Assembly (NCBI RefSeq): GCF_004794515.1 | Contig: NZ_SSDF01000072.1 | Location: forward strand, 46,581-110,580 | Reading direction: 5' to 3' | Length of the DNA stretch: 64,000 bases | Source of the DNA: Microbacterium sp. A20 | GTDB lineage: Bacteria > Actinomycetota > Actinomycetes > Actinomycetales > Microbacteriaceae | Shown: in pieces, positions 27,181 to 34,697 of the stretch | Position numbering within the stretch: the first letter of the stretch is position 1 | Layout of the letters: each line of letters starts with the position of its first letter | Translations under genes and position numbers: made by a program | The notes under the pieces: generated by a model | The model's input: only the letters and a program-made list of their open reading frames with translations | Told to the model about the DNA's origin: nothing | Database searches by the model: none

Positions 27181-27954
27181 ATGGGTTACATCAAGTCCGC
27201 TGCCCTCGAGGAAAAGGGATTCGTCGTCCTCGACAGCTACAACCAGGAGCTCGACCCCAAGGAATGGCTCGACATCGAGTACAACGACTGGAAGTCGTCG
27301 GGTGACACCCGCTTCGCGCCGCTCGCCAGCGCTTTCGGCGACATCGAGTGCAATGGGTTCTGGAACCACAAGCCGCCGCGCACCGACAAGGACGGCGTCT
27401 GGATCGACTCGCAGATCGAGAAGGCTCCGAACCTGACGCGTCGCGCACAGGAGCCCGGCGCCAACGTCGGCCGGTGTCGCGTGATCGAGCTGCAGCCGAC
27501 CCCGTACGGCGAATGCCTCTACAACCTCCACCAGGACGACAACAACCGTCTGAACCCCGACGGCACCGGCTGGGTGGTCCGCGGCTTCTTCAACCTCACG
27601 GACGACAAGGACAGCTACTTCGTCCTGCGCGAGAACCGCACCGACCCGAGCATCGAGTACCGCATCGCCCTTCCGGCCGGCGCGCAGCTCATCGTCGACA
27701 CGCAGCGTCTGTGGCACGCCGCCACGCACAACGGCACCGAGCCGCGCTACTGCCTCATCACGTCGTGGACCTCGGGCCCCGAGCTCGACGCGTACATCGA
27801 GAAGTACCACGGCACCGACGACGTCCCCAACTACGAGGTCGACCAGGAGACGCTCGAGTTCGGCTACGCCGAGCAGGCGCGCAAGGATGCTGCTCGCGCG
27901 GCCTACTACGCGGCGAAGGGCCAGCAGGTCAAGCAGGCCATGAGCGAGGCCTGA
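27181..27954 (+). CDS. Probable Fe(II)/2-oxoglutarate-type oxygenase, family not recognised
   Basis: A 257-residue soluble protein. His117-Gln-Asp119, His179 and Arg189 reproduce the HxD...H...(10 residues)...R pattern of Fe(II)/2-oxoglutarate oxygenases, where the Arg holds the 2-oxoglutarate carboxylate. The surrounding strands (GWVVRGFFNLTDDKDSYFVLR, IEYRIALPAGAQLIVDT) suit a double-stranded beta-helix. The tail (residues 220-257) is an Ala/Lys/Gln-rich helix. ATG 27181 is in frame with the protein; an ATG at 27170 is out of frame. GAAAGGA lies 13 bases upstream. The iron box upstream suggests iron control. The enzymatic call is inference. Confidence 0.6.
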   Translation: MGYIKSAALEEKGFVVLDSYNQELDPKEWLDIEYNDWKSSGDTRFAPLASAFGDIECNGFWNHKPPRTDKDGVWIDSQIEKAPNLTRRAQEPGANVGRCRVIELQPTPYGECLYNLHQDDNNRLNPDGTGWVVRGFFNLTDDKDSYFVLRENRTDPSIEYRIALPAGAQLIVDTQRLWHAATHNGTEPRYCLITSWTSGPELDAYIEKYHGTDDVPNYEVDQETLEFGYAEQARKDAARAAYYAAKGQQVKQAMSEA

Positions 27955-27971
27955 TCCTCCTCTGATCACAT

Positions 27972-28004
27972 CGAAGGCCCCGGTCCCCGTGACCGGGGCC
28001 TTCG
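27972..28004. terminator. Terminator after the oxygenase-like gene
   Basis: CGAAGGCCCCGGT pairs perfectly with ACCGGGGCCTTCG across a seven-base loop. There is no T-run, as is usual in high-GC Actinobacteria. Confidence 0.88.
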
Positions 28005-28010
28005 TCGTGG

Positions 28011-28028
28011 AATCACATGCTTGTGATT
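28011..28028. promoter_or_regulatory. Perfect inverted repeat, candidate operator upstream of the DUF3145 gene
   Basis: AATCACA-TGCT-TGTGATT has seven-base arms and lies just past the preceding terminator, about 100 bases ahead of the DUF3145 start. The regulator is not identified. Confidence 0.5.
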
Positions 28029-28041
28029 TCCGTCGAACTCC

Positions 28042-28073
28042 GCGAGAATGGGCCCACAACCGCATATTCTCGC
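28042..28073. repeat. Second inverted repeat upstream of the DUF3145 gene
   Basis: GCGAGAAT and ATTCTCGC (perfect eight-base arms) flank 16 bases. TATTCT inside the right arm could serve as a -10, so the repeat may be an operator overlapping the promoter. Confidence 0.45.
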
Positions 28074-28126
28074 CACTTCGTGGTTCAGGTCGTTGGGGAA
28101 GACGCACCTGATGAAACGGAGAGATC

Positions 28127-28630
28127 ATGGCGACGGCTTACGCACGCGGAGTGGTGTTCATCCACTCTGCGCCTCGCGCGCTCTGCCCGCACCTCGAATG
28201 GGCGGTGGGTCGCGCTATCGGGCGTGCGGTGAATTTCGACTGGACCGAGCAGCCCGTCCTCGAAGGTGCCCGGCGCGCCGAGTTCTACTGGGACGGCCCC
28301 GTCGGCACCGGTGCTGCTCTCGCGACCTCCATCCGCGGGTGGGAGCACTTGCGGTTCGAAGTGACCGAAGACCCCACGCCGCGCAGTGATGGCGGGCGCT
28401 GGCTGCACACGCCCGACCTCGGCATCCACTACGCGCAGACGGATGCCGCAGGCAACATCGTCATCGGCGAGGACCGGATCCGCTACGCGATGGAGATCGC
28501 CGCGGGGAGTGCGATCGAGTTGCAGCGCGAGCTCGACATCGCGCTGGGATCGGCCTGGGACGAGGAGCTGGAGCCGTTCCGTCATGCCAGCGACGACGCC
28601 AGGGTCGTCTGGCTGCACAAGGTCGGCTAG
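28127..28630 (+). CDS. DUF3145-family protein
   Basis: A 167-residue protein of the actinobacterial DUF3145 family. GVVFIHSAPRALCPHLEWAVGRA at the N terminus and the terminal DARVVWLHKVG are recognisable. No membrane segment or catalytic motif stands out. The ribosome site GGAGAG precedes ATG 28127. It stands alone between two strong terminators and has elaborate upstream repeats. The function is unknown. Confidence 0.85.
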   Translation: MATAYARGVVFIHSAPRALCPHLEWAVGRAIGRAVNFDWTEQPVLEGARRAEFYWDGPVGTGAALATSIRGWEHLRFEVTEDPTPRSDGGRWLHTPDLGIHYAQTDAAGNIVIGEDRIRYAMEIAAGSAIELQRELDIALGSAWDEELEPFRHASDDARVVWLHKVG

Positions 28631-28717
28631 CCGACACCACAGACCGGGAGCGGGGGAGGCGTGAGTATCGGATGCCGGTGAATCATCCCGGACGCTGAGA
28701 AGACGTATCCCCGCTTC

Positions 28718-28765
28718 GCACGACGAGGACCCCGCCCCGGAAACGAGGCGGGGTCCTCGTCGTGC
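28718..28765. terminator. Bidirectional terminator between the DUF3145 and MocR genes
   Basis: A perfect 19-base stem (GCACGACGAGG.../...CCTCGTCGTGC) closes a ten-base loop. It lies between two convergent genes. Confidence 0.92.
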
Positions 28766-28781
28766 GGAGGTGGGCCGCCGG

Positions 28782-30185
28782 TCAGATGACCGCGGTGTGC
28801 TGCAACTCGTCGGTGTGGGACCGCGCGCCTCCGCGCACATCGTCCCAGGCCAGTGCCAGTCGTTGCATGGCCTCGGCTGTCCGCTCCGGCGGGAGGGTGA
28901 TGGGGATGCGCAGGCGACGTTCGAGTACTCCTCCGGTGGTGAAGCGGGGGCCCGGGGGCAGGATGACACCGCGCTCACGCGCCGCGAGCGACAGTGAGGT
29001 CGAGAGTGGCGCGCCGATGTCGATCCATGCCGAGAGGCCGCCCGGGGTCGGCGGCATCCGGAAACCGGGAATTCCGGAAACGCCGCGCTCCACCGCGTCG
29101 CGTCCGGCGAGCAACCTGCGGCGGACATGAGACGTCAGTGCCGGCATGTCGTCGAGCAGTTCCACGGCGATGCACTGCTCCAGCAGGGCGGTACCCAGTT
29201 CGAAGGAGGGGCGCACGGCGAGCAGTCGAGCGATCACCGAGCGTTCCGCGCGGATCCAGCCGATACGCATCCCGCCCCAGGCGATCTTCGACATCGATCC
29301 GACAGTGATGACGTTCGGCCCGCTCGCGGCCATCGGCGCGGGTGTCCATCCGCGATCGATGTCGAGTTCTGCAGTCGTCTCGTCGACGATGAGGTGGGTG
29401 CCGACGTTCCGAGCCGTCGTGACGATCCGCGAGCGCTCATCGTCGGGCAGCGTCGCGCCGGTGGGGTTGTGGAAGTCGGGGATGAGGTATGCGATGTGCG
29501 GACGCGACCCGAGGAGTGTCTCGTTCAGATGGCGGGTGTCCCAGCCGTCGACGTCGACGGGCGTGGGCACCAAACGGTAGCCGTGCCGATGCAGCGCTTC
29601 GAGCGCGTGCGGGAACGTCGGCTGCTCGACCAGCGCTCGCTCGCCTCGACGTCCGATGGCCGTCAGGATCAGGTTCACCGCGTTGAGTGCCCCCGAGGTG
29701 ATGATGATCTCGTCCGCGGAGGTCGGGGCTCCGCGATCGCGGAAGCGCTGCGCGACGGCCTCTCGCAGTTCGGGGAGGCCTCGCAACGAGTAGCCGCTGG
29801 TGCCGCGCAGGGCAGCGAGGCGGGGAAGGGAACGTACCGTTGCGTCATACAGTCCGGGGGTCGAATCCATCGAGGCGATCGAGAGGTCGATGGCGTCGTC
29901 ATCGGGCTCCGTGCTCCCCGCATCCTGACCGTGGGGGAGCATCACCCGGGTGCTTCCTCCATGTAGGCGGGAGACATACCCATCGGTCTCGAGCAGTCCG
30001 TAGGCGCGAGTGATGGTCGAACGCGAGCGCCGCAGTTCGAGCGCGAGGGCTCGTTCACTCGGCAGACGCTCGCCGACCGTGAGACGACCGTCGAGGATCA
30101 GTGCCCTGATGCGATCAGCCAGCGTCATCGCCGTCGCTCCTGCGACATTGTTCGCCCCGAGCTGCTCGACGAGTCGTGATCCCAT
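28782..30185 (-). CDS. MocR-type transcription regulator (GntR HTH fused to aminotransferase-like domain)
   Basis: A 467-residue MocR protein. The winged helix-turn-helix is at residues 22-85 (LADRIRALILDGRLTVGERLPSERALALELRRSRSTITRAY), followed by a fold-type I PLP domain with FHNPTGATL, DETTAELD and the PLP lysine in VGSMSKIAWGGMRIGW. MocR regulators sense PLP-linked amines or vitamin B6. ATG 30185 is chosen because the operator lies just upstream. It is divergent from a YczE protein, a recurrent pair (yczR-yczE). Confidence 0.9.
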   Translation of the reverse strand: MGSRLVEQLGANNVAGATAMTLADRIRALILDGRLTVGERLPSERALALELRRSRSTITRAYGLLETDGYVSRLHGGSTRVMLPHGQDAGSTEPDDDAIDLSIASMDSTPGLYDATVRSLPRLAALRGTSGYSLRGLPELREAVAQRFRDRGAPTSADEIIITSGALNAVNLILTAIGRRGERALVEQPTFPHALEALHRHGYRLVPTPVDVDGWDTRHLNETLLGSRPHIAYLIPDFHNPTGATLPDDERSRIVTTARNVGTHLIVDETTAELDIDRGWTPAPMAASGPNVITVGSMSKIAWGGMRIGWIRAERSVIARLLAVRPSFELGTALLEQCIAVELLDDMPALTSHVRRRLLAGRDAVERGVSGIPGFRMPPTPGGLSAWIDIGAPLSTSLSLAARERGVILPPGPRFTTGGVLERRLRIPITLPPERTAEAMQRLALAWDDVRGGARSHTDELQHTAVI

Positions 30186-30198
30186 GCCTCCATCCTGG

Positions 30199-30233
30199 CG
30201 CAAAGTGGTCTGATGTGCGCATGCCACTTTGCG
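30199..30233. promoter_or_regulatory. MocR operator between the divergent mocR-type and yczE-type genes
   Basis: CGCAAAGTGG and CCACTTTGCG form perfect ten-base arms around 15 bases. The position, 14 bases ahead of the regulator gene, suits autoregulation and control of the divergent gene. Confidence 0.75.
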
Positions 30234-30280
30234 GCGAGTGGATTCGCCTCGGAGCCGGTGCGACGGGCCAGAGTGGAAGG

Positions 30281-30943
30281 ATGCTCCTCCGCTCTGTGTT
30301 CCTTCCTGTGGCCGCCGCCAGCCGGCGTGACCTCGTCGAGAGGCTCGTGCAGCTGCTCGTCGGCCTCTTCCTCTATGGCGTGGCGCTCGGCTTCATGGTG
30401 CGCGGCGGCATCGGGGTGGCGCCGTGGGACGTGCTGGCGCTGGGCCTCGCCGGCCAGACCGGAGTCGGATACGGCGTGATGACCGTGCTCGTCTCGATCG
30501 TGGTGCTGCTGCTGTGGATTCCGTTGCGTCAGCGGGTCGGGCTGGGGACCGTTCTGAACGCGCTCCTGGTCGGCCCCAGTGCCGATCTCGCGCTGTTCCT
30601 GATCCCGCAGCCGGCCTCGGTCTGGATCGGCGCCCCCATGTTCGTCTTCGGTCTCCTCCTCCTCGCCTTCGCAACGGGTCTCTACATCGCCGCCGACTTC
30701 GGTCCCGGTCCGCGCGACGGCCTGATGACCGGGTTGGTCCGACGCACCGGGTGGGCGGTGTGGCTCGTCCGCACGCTGATCGAAGGCGGCGTGCTGCTCG
30801 TCGGCTTCCTCCTCGGCGGTCCTGTGGGCGTCGGGACGGTGCTCTTCGCGTTCGGTGTCGGCCCGCTGATCGGGTGGTTCCTGCCGCGCATCACACGCAT
30901 CCGCGAAGCGCGCTCGCGCCGGCTCGGGGCGCTGCGCGCCTGA
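30281..30943 (+). CDS. YczE/YyaS/YitT-family membrane protein
   Basis: A 220-residue protein with about five hydrophobic helices. GFMVRGGIGVAPWDVLALGLA, GPSADLAL and GLYIAADFGPGPRDGLMTGL are the hallmark repeats of the YczE family. ATG 30281 is selected because the helical domain begins soon after; an ATG at 30221 lies inside the operator. Pairing with a MocR regulator suggests export or uptake of the regulator's ligand, which is unproven. Confidence 0.85.
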   Translation: MLLRSVFLPVAAASRRDLVERLVQLLVGLFLYGVALGFMVRGGIGVAPWDVLALGLAGQTGVGYGVMTVLVSIVVLLLWIPLRQRVGLGTVLNALLVGPSADLALFLIPQPASVWIGAPMFVFGLLLLAFATGLYIAADFGPGPRDGLMTGLVRRTGWAVWLVRTLIEGGVLLVGFLLGGPVGVGTVLFAFGVGPLIGWFLPRITRIREARSRRLGALRA

Positions 30944-30978
30944 CCGCGATCGGAACCAGGTCACGGGCGATCGACGGC

Positions 30979-31034
30979 CTGCAGACACGAAGAGAGGCCC
31001 CCGGAATCCCGAGGGCCTCTCTTCGTGTCTGCAG
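30979..31034. terminator. Bidirectional terminator between yczE-type gene and fabF
   Basis: A perfect 22-base stem with a 12-base loop. The right arm ends two bases before the fabF stop codon. It serves two convergent units. Confidence 0.93.
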
Positions 31035-31036
31035 CG

Positions 31037-32275
31037 TCAGTCCGCGCTGGCGACGACCAGCACGGCGTTGTGTCCGCCGAACCCGAACGAATTGCTGATC
31101 GCGATCTGCGGACCGTCGCCGAGCGGCGTGGCCTCGCCGGAAAGGCGGAACGGGACCGCCGGGTCGGGCTCGGTCATGTTGATGGTCGGGGGAGCGACGC
31201 GGTCGCGCAGGGCGAGCAGCGAGAAGATCGCCTCCAGGGCACCCGTACCACCGAGCAGGTGACCGGTGGAGGCCTTGGTCGCCGACACGGGAATCTCGTC
31301 GATCCGGTCGCCGAAGACCTTCTTGAGAGCGACATACTCATTCGGGTCACCGACCGGTGTCGACGTGGCGTGCGCGTTGATGTGGGTGACCTGGTCGGCT
31401 GTGACGCCGGCCTCTTCGAGCGCCTGCGTGACGGCCCGTGCTGCGCCGTTGCCCTCGGGGTCGTTCCCGGTGATGTGGTACGCGTCGGCTGTGACTCCGC
31501 CGCCGAGCACGTAGCCGTAGATCTTGGCGCCGCGAGCCTTCGCGTGCTCCTCGGTCTCGAGGATCAGTGCGGCTGCGCCCTCGCCCATGACGAACCCGTC
31601 ACGGTCGATCGCGCCGGGGCGTGACGCGTGGGCCGGGTCGTCGTTCCGACGCGACAGCGCCTGCGCCGACGCGAACGAGGCCATCGTGATCGGGTGGATC
31701 GCGGACTCGGTGCCACCGGCGATCACGACGTCGGCGAGGCCGTCCTGCAGGTGGTGGAAAGCGTGGATGATCGACTCCGTGCTGGAGGCGCACGCGCTGA
31801 CGACGGTCTGCGCATAGGCGCGAGCCTCGAACTGCAGCGAGAGGTTGCCCGCAGCGGCGTTCGGCATGAGCATCGGGACCGTCAGCGGCATGACCCGTCG
31901 CGGGCCCTTCTCGCGAAGCGTGTCCCAGGCGTCCAGGAGGGTCCAGAGTCCGCCGATGCCGGTGGCGAAGTCGATGCCGAGTCGCTCGGGAGCGACTTCG
32001 GGGGAGCCGGCGTCCGCCCACGCCTCGCGGGCCGCGATGAGGGCGAACTGCGACGACGGATCGAGGCGCTTGGCCTCGTGGCGGGGGAGCACCTCTTCCG
32101 GGCGCACGATCGCCTCGGCGGCGAAGGTGACGGGCAGCTCGTACTGCTGCACCCAGTCGTGTTCGAGCGTGCGGGTGCCGGACATGCCGGCCAGCAGGTT
32201 CGTCCAGTTCTCCGGGGCCGTGCCGCCGATGGCGGACGTGGCGCCGATGCCGGTGACGACGATGCGCTTGGTCAT
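31037..32275 (-). CDS. fabF: FabF, beta-ketoacyl-ACP synthase II
   Basis: A 412-residue condensing enzyme. The catalytic triad is Cys162 (VSACASS), a His in INAHATSTPVGD and a His in ASTGHLLGGTGA, and the C-terminal NSFGFGGHNA is typical. It elongates acyl-ACP with malonyl-ACP in the cytosol. It is the last gene of the fas operon and is separated from acpP by a strong hairpin, so it may be made in lower amount than the carrier protein. Confidence 0.96.
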   Translation of the reverse strand: MTKRIVVTGIGATSAIGGTAPENWTNLLAGMSGTRTLEHDWVQQYELPVTFAAEAIVRPEEVLPRHEAKRLDPSSQFALIAAREAWADAGSPEVAPERLGIDFATGIGGLWTLLDAWDTLREKGPRRVMPLTVPMLMPNAAAGNLSLQFEARAYAQTVVSACASSTESIIHAFHHLQDGLADVVIAGGTESAIHPITMASFASAQALSRRNDDPAHASRPGAIDRDGFVMGEGAAALILETEEHAKARGAKIYGYVLGGGVTADAYHITGNDPEGNGAARAVTQALEEAGVTADQVTHINAHATSTPVGDPNEYVALKKVFGDRIDEIPVSATKASTGHLLGGTGALEAIFSLLALRDRVAPPTINMTEPDPAVPFRLSGEATPLGDGPQIAISNSFGFGGHNAVLVVASAD

Positions 32276-32324
32276 GGGGTGTGGTTCCTTGTCGAACGTC
32301 GAAGGGGATGAGAGGGCAGGGCGG

Positions 32325-32361
32325 AGGATGCCACTCCCGCGCGGTGCGGGGGTGGCATCCT
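32325..32361 (-). terminator. Intercistronic hairpin between acpP and fabF (attenuator or partial terminator)
   Basis: AGGATGCCAC pairs with GTGGCATCCT, with further CCCGC/GCGGG pairing inside. It sits seven bases past the acpP stop and about 50 bases before fabF. Confidence 0.75.
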
Positions 32362-32368
32362 GCCGGGA

Positions 32369-32617
32369 TTACTCCTGGCCCGCGACGATGAAGTTGACGG
32401 CGTCGCCGACGGTCTTCAGGTTCTTGACCTCGTCGTCGGGGATGGTGACGCCGAACTTCTCCTCGGCGTTGACGACGATCGTCATCATCGAGATGGAGTC
32501 GATGTCGAGGTCATCGGTGAACGACTTCTCGAGGGCGACCTCGGAGGCGTTGATGCCGGTCTCGTCGGTGATCAGCTCTGCGAGGCCTGCGAGGACCTCA
32601 TCGTTGGTGAAAGCCAT
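32369..32617 (-). CDS. acpP: Acyl carrier protein
   Basis: An 82-residue acidic helical protein. The phosphopantetheine site is Ser41 in DLDIDSIS, a slight change from the usual DSLD. It carries the growing acyl chain between FabH, FabF and the reductases. The ribosome site AGAGGAAG is strong, fitting high expression. Order fabD-fabH-acpP-fabF matches Streptomyces. Confidence 0.96.
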   Translation of the reverse strand: MAFTNDEVLAGLAELITDETGINASEVALEKSFTDDLDIDSISMMTIVVNAEEKFGVTIPDDEVKNLKTVGDAVNFIVAGQE

Positions 32618-32685
32618 GTGGTCTTCCTCTTTCTTGCGGGTTGTATTCGGAACCGTGGAACAGTCTAGAGAAGGTCAGCGCATTC

Positions 32686-33687
32686 TCAGGGAAGGACGAC
32701 GACCTGTGCGGCGAACACGAGTCCGGCGCCGAAGCCGATCTGCAGCGCGAGACCGCCGGAGAGCTCGGGGTGCTCGGCCATCAGACGGTGACTCGCCAGC
32801 GGGATCGATGCCGCCGAGGTGTTGCCCGTGGTCTCGATGTCGCGGGCGATCACCGTGGTCTCCGGCAGCTTCAGCTGCTTCGCGAACTCGTCGATGATGC
32901 GCATGTTCGCCTGGTGGGGGATGAAGGCCGCGATGTCGGAGGGCTCGACGCCCGCCTTGTCCAGTGCCTCGCGTGCGACCTTGGCCATCTCCCAGACGGC
33001 CCAGCGGAAGACCGTCGGGCCCTCCTGGCGCAGCGTGGGCCACGGCACCACACCGTCGCGGAAGTCGGTGAGCGTGCCGTTCATCCCGACCGCGTCGGCC
33101 TTGGAGCCGTCGGACCCCCAGACGGCGGGGGCGATGCCCGGTGTCTCGCTCGGGCCGATCAGCGCGGCCCCCGCCCCGTCGCCGAGGAGGAAGGAGATGC
33201 TCCGGTCGGTCGGGTCGACGACGTCGGAGAGCTTCTCGGTGCCGATGACCAGGGCGTAGCGGGCTGCCCCGGCCTTGATCAGCGCGTCGGCCTGGGCGAT
33301 CGCATAGGCGTATCCGGCGCAGGCCGCATTGATGTCGTAGGCAGCGGCGGGGTTCGCACCGACGCGGTCGGCGACGATCGCCGAGACCGACGGGGTCTGC
33401 TTCGGGTTGCTGATGGTCGCGACGATCACCAGGTCGACCTGGTCGGCCGGCACACCCGACTTCTCGATGGCCTCGGCTGCTGCCGTGGTGGCGAGGTCGA
33501 TGGCGTCGGTGCCCTTGTCGGCCCGGGCACGGGTGATGATGCCGGTGCGCTGGCGGATCCACTCGTCGCTGGAGTCGATCGGCCCGATCAGGTCTTCGTT
33601 CGGAACGGCATTCTCGCCACGGGCGGCACCGTACGAGTAGATGCGCGTGTAGGCGGGGCCGGTGACCTGGGCGAGGGTGACGCTCAT
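32686..33687 (-). CDS. fabH: FabH, beta-ketoacyl-ACP synthase III
   Basis: A 333-residue initiation enzyme. Catalytic Cys123 lies in NAACAGYAYAI, with His in IPHQANMRI and Asn in TGNTSAASIP. It condenses a short or branched acyl-CoA with malonyl-ACP to start fatty acids. Its ATG overlaps the fabD stop by ATGA. Confidence 0.96.
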   Translation of the reverse strand: MSVTLAQVTGPAYTRIYSYGAARGENAVPNEDLIGPIDSSDEWIRQRTGIITRARADKGTDAIDLATTAAAEAIEKSGVPADQVDLVIVATISNPKQTPSVSAIVADRVGANPAAAYDINAACAGYAYAIAQADALIKAGAARYALVIGTEKLSDVVDPTDRSISFLLGDGAGAALIGPSETPGIAPAVWGSDGSKADAVGMNGTLTDFRDGVVPWPTLRQEGPTVFRWAVWEMAKVAREALDKAGVEPSDIAAFIPHQANMRIIDEFAKQLKLPETTVIARDIETTGNTSAASIPLASHRLMAEHPELSGGLALQIGFGAGLVFAAQVVVLP

Positions 33688-34604
33688 GCGGCTTCTCCGT
33701 TCAGCAGCGCGACGGCTGCATCGAGGTCTTCAGGGGACTTCACTGCGACGGTCGGAACGCCGCGCAGGCCGCGCTTGGCGAGCCCGACGAGAGCACCAGC
33801 GGGCGCGAGCTCGATCACGCCGGTGACCCCGGCGTCGGAGAACGACTGCATGCACAGGTCCCAGCGCACGGGGGAGGAGACCTGGTCGACGAGATAGCTG
33901 AGCGCTTGTGTGCCGTCGGCGACAACGGAGCCGTCACGATTGGTCCACAGCGTGATGTCGGGGTTCGCGGGCGCGACGTCGGCGACCGCGTCGCGGAGGG
34001 CCGAGACCGCAGAGGCCATGTAGCGCGTGTGGAATGCACCCGCGACCTGGAGCGGGATCACGCGAGTGCCCTTGAGAGGATCCTCAGCGAGAGCCGCGAG
34101 GGCCGGAAGCGCGCCGGCGACCACGATCTGACCGCCGCCGTTGTAGTTCGCGGGGAACAGGTCGAGTTCGGCGAGCCGTGCGAGGAGCGCTTCTTCGTCG
34201 CCGCCGAGGACTGCACTCATGCCGGTCTGCTCCTGCGCCGCGGCGTCGGCCATCGCGCGACCACGGATACCGACGAGGCGCATGCCTGTCTCGGCATCGA
34301 TCACGCTGCTCCCGACGAGCGCCGCGATCTCGCCCACCGAGTGTCCGGCGATTCCGTCGGCGCGCCGCCCGGCCTTCTGCACCAGGGCGTCACCGGCGAT
34401 CAGGGAGGCCGCGACGATCAGCGGTTGCGCGATGCGCGTGTCGCGGATCGTGTCGGCATCCGACACCGTGCCGTGTTCGCGGAGATCGACCTCTGCGGCA
34501 TCCGAGTACGCGGCGAGGCGCTCGGCCACTCCGTCGAGCTCGAGCCAAGGAGCGAGGAAACCGGGGGTCTGCGAGCCCTGACCTGGGCATACGACGACAA
34601 TCAC
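33684..34604 (-). CDS. fabD: FabD, malonyl-CoA:ACP transacylase
   Basis: A 306-residue acyltransferase. PGQGSQTPGF (7-16) and the nucleophile Ser89 in GHSVGE are clear, and the partner His is in VAGAFHTRYM. It loads malonate onto AcpP. The start appears to be GTG 34604, with only a weak GGGTGG upstream. The 93 bases between it and fasR hold the expected FasR target region. Confidence 0.95.
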   Translation of the reverse strand: MIVVVCPGQGSQTPGFLAPWLELDGVAERLAAYSDAAEVDLREHGTVSDADTIRDTRIAQPLIVAASLIAGDALVQKAGRRADGIAGHSVGEIAALVGSSVIDAETGMRLVGIRGRAMADAAAQEQTGMSAVLGGDEEALLARLAELDLFPANYNGGGQIVVAGALPALAALAEDPLKGTRVIPLQVAGAFHTRYMASAVSALRDAVADVAPANPDITLWTNRDGSVVADGTQALSYLVDQVSSPVRWDLCMQSFSDAGVTGVIELAPAGALVGLAKRGLRGVPTVAVKSPEDLDAAVALLNGEAA

Positions 34605-34697
34605 CCACCCAGTCTGTCAACGATTGCGGCGGAGCGGTGGATGATCCATCACAAGATTGCGAGAAACCCTTGTGTGTGGCGTACAGATCCGCCGGTC
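34605..34697 (-). promoter_or_regulatory. fasR-fabD intergenic region, probable fas promoter
   Basis: This gap should contain the FasR-dependent promoter. It holds AAGGGTTTCTCGCAATCTTG on the minus strand and a TTGACA at 34615-34620 that is too close to the fabD start to act for it. I cannot point to a single convincing operator. Confidence 0.4.

Noticed and set aside
27170..27436. ATG at 27170, better spaced from GAAAGGA, as the start of a small gene
   Set aside because: It reads out of frame into a Ser/Arg-rich sequence, while the frame from 27181 encodes a well-formed 257-residue protein.
34615..34620. TTGACA upstream of fabD as its -35 element
   Set aside because: It is only ten bases from the GTG start, leaving no room for a -10 and start site.
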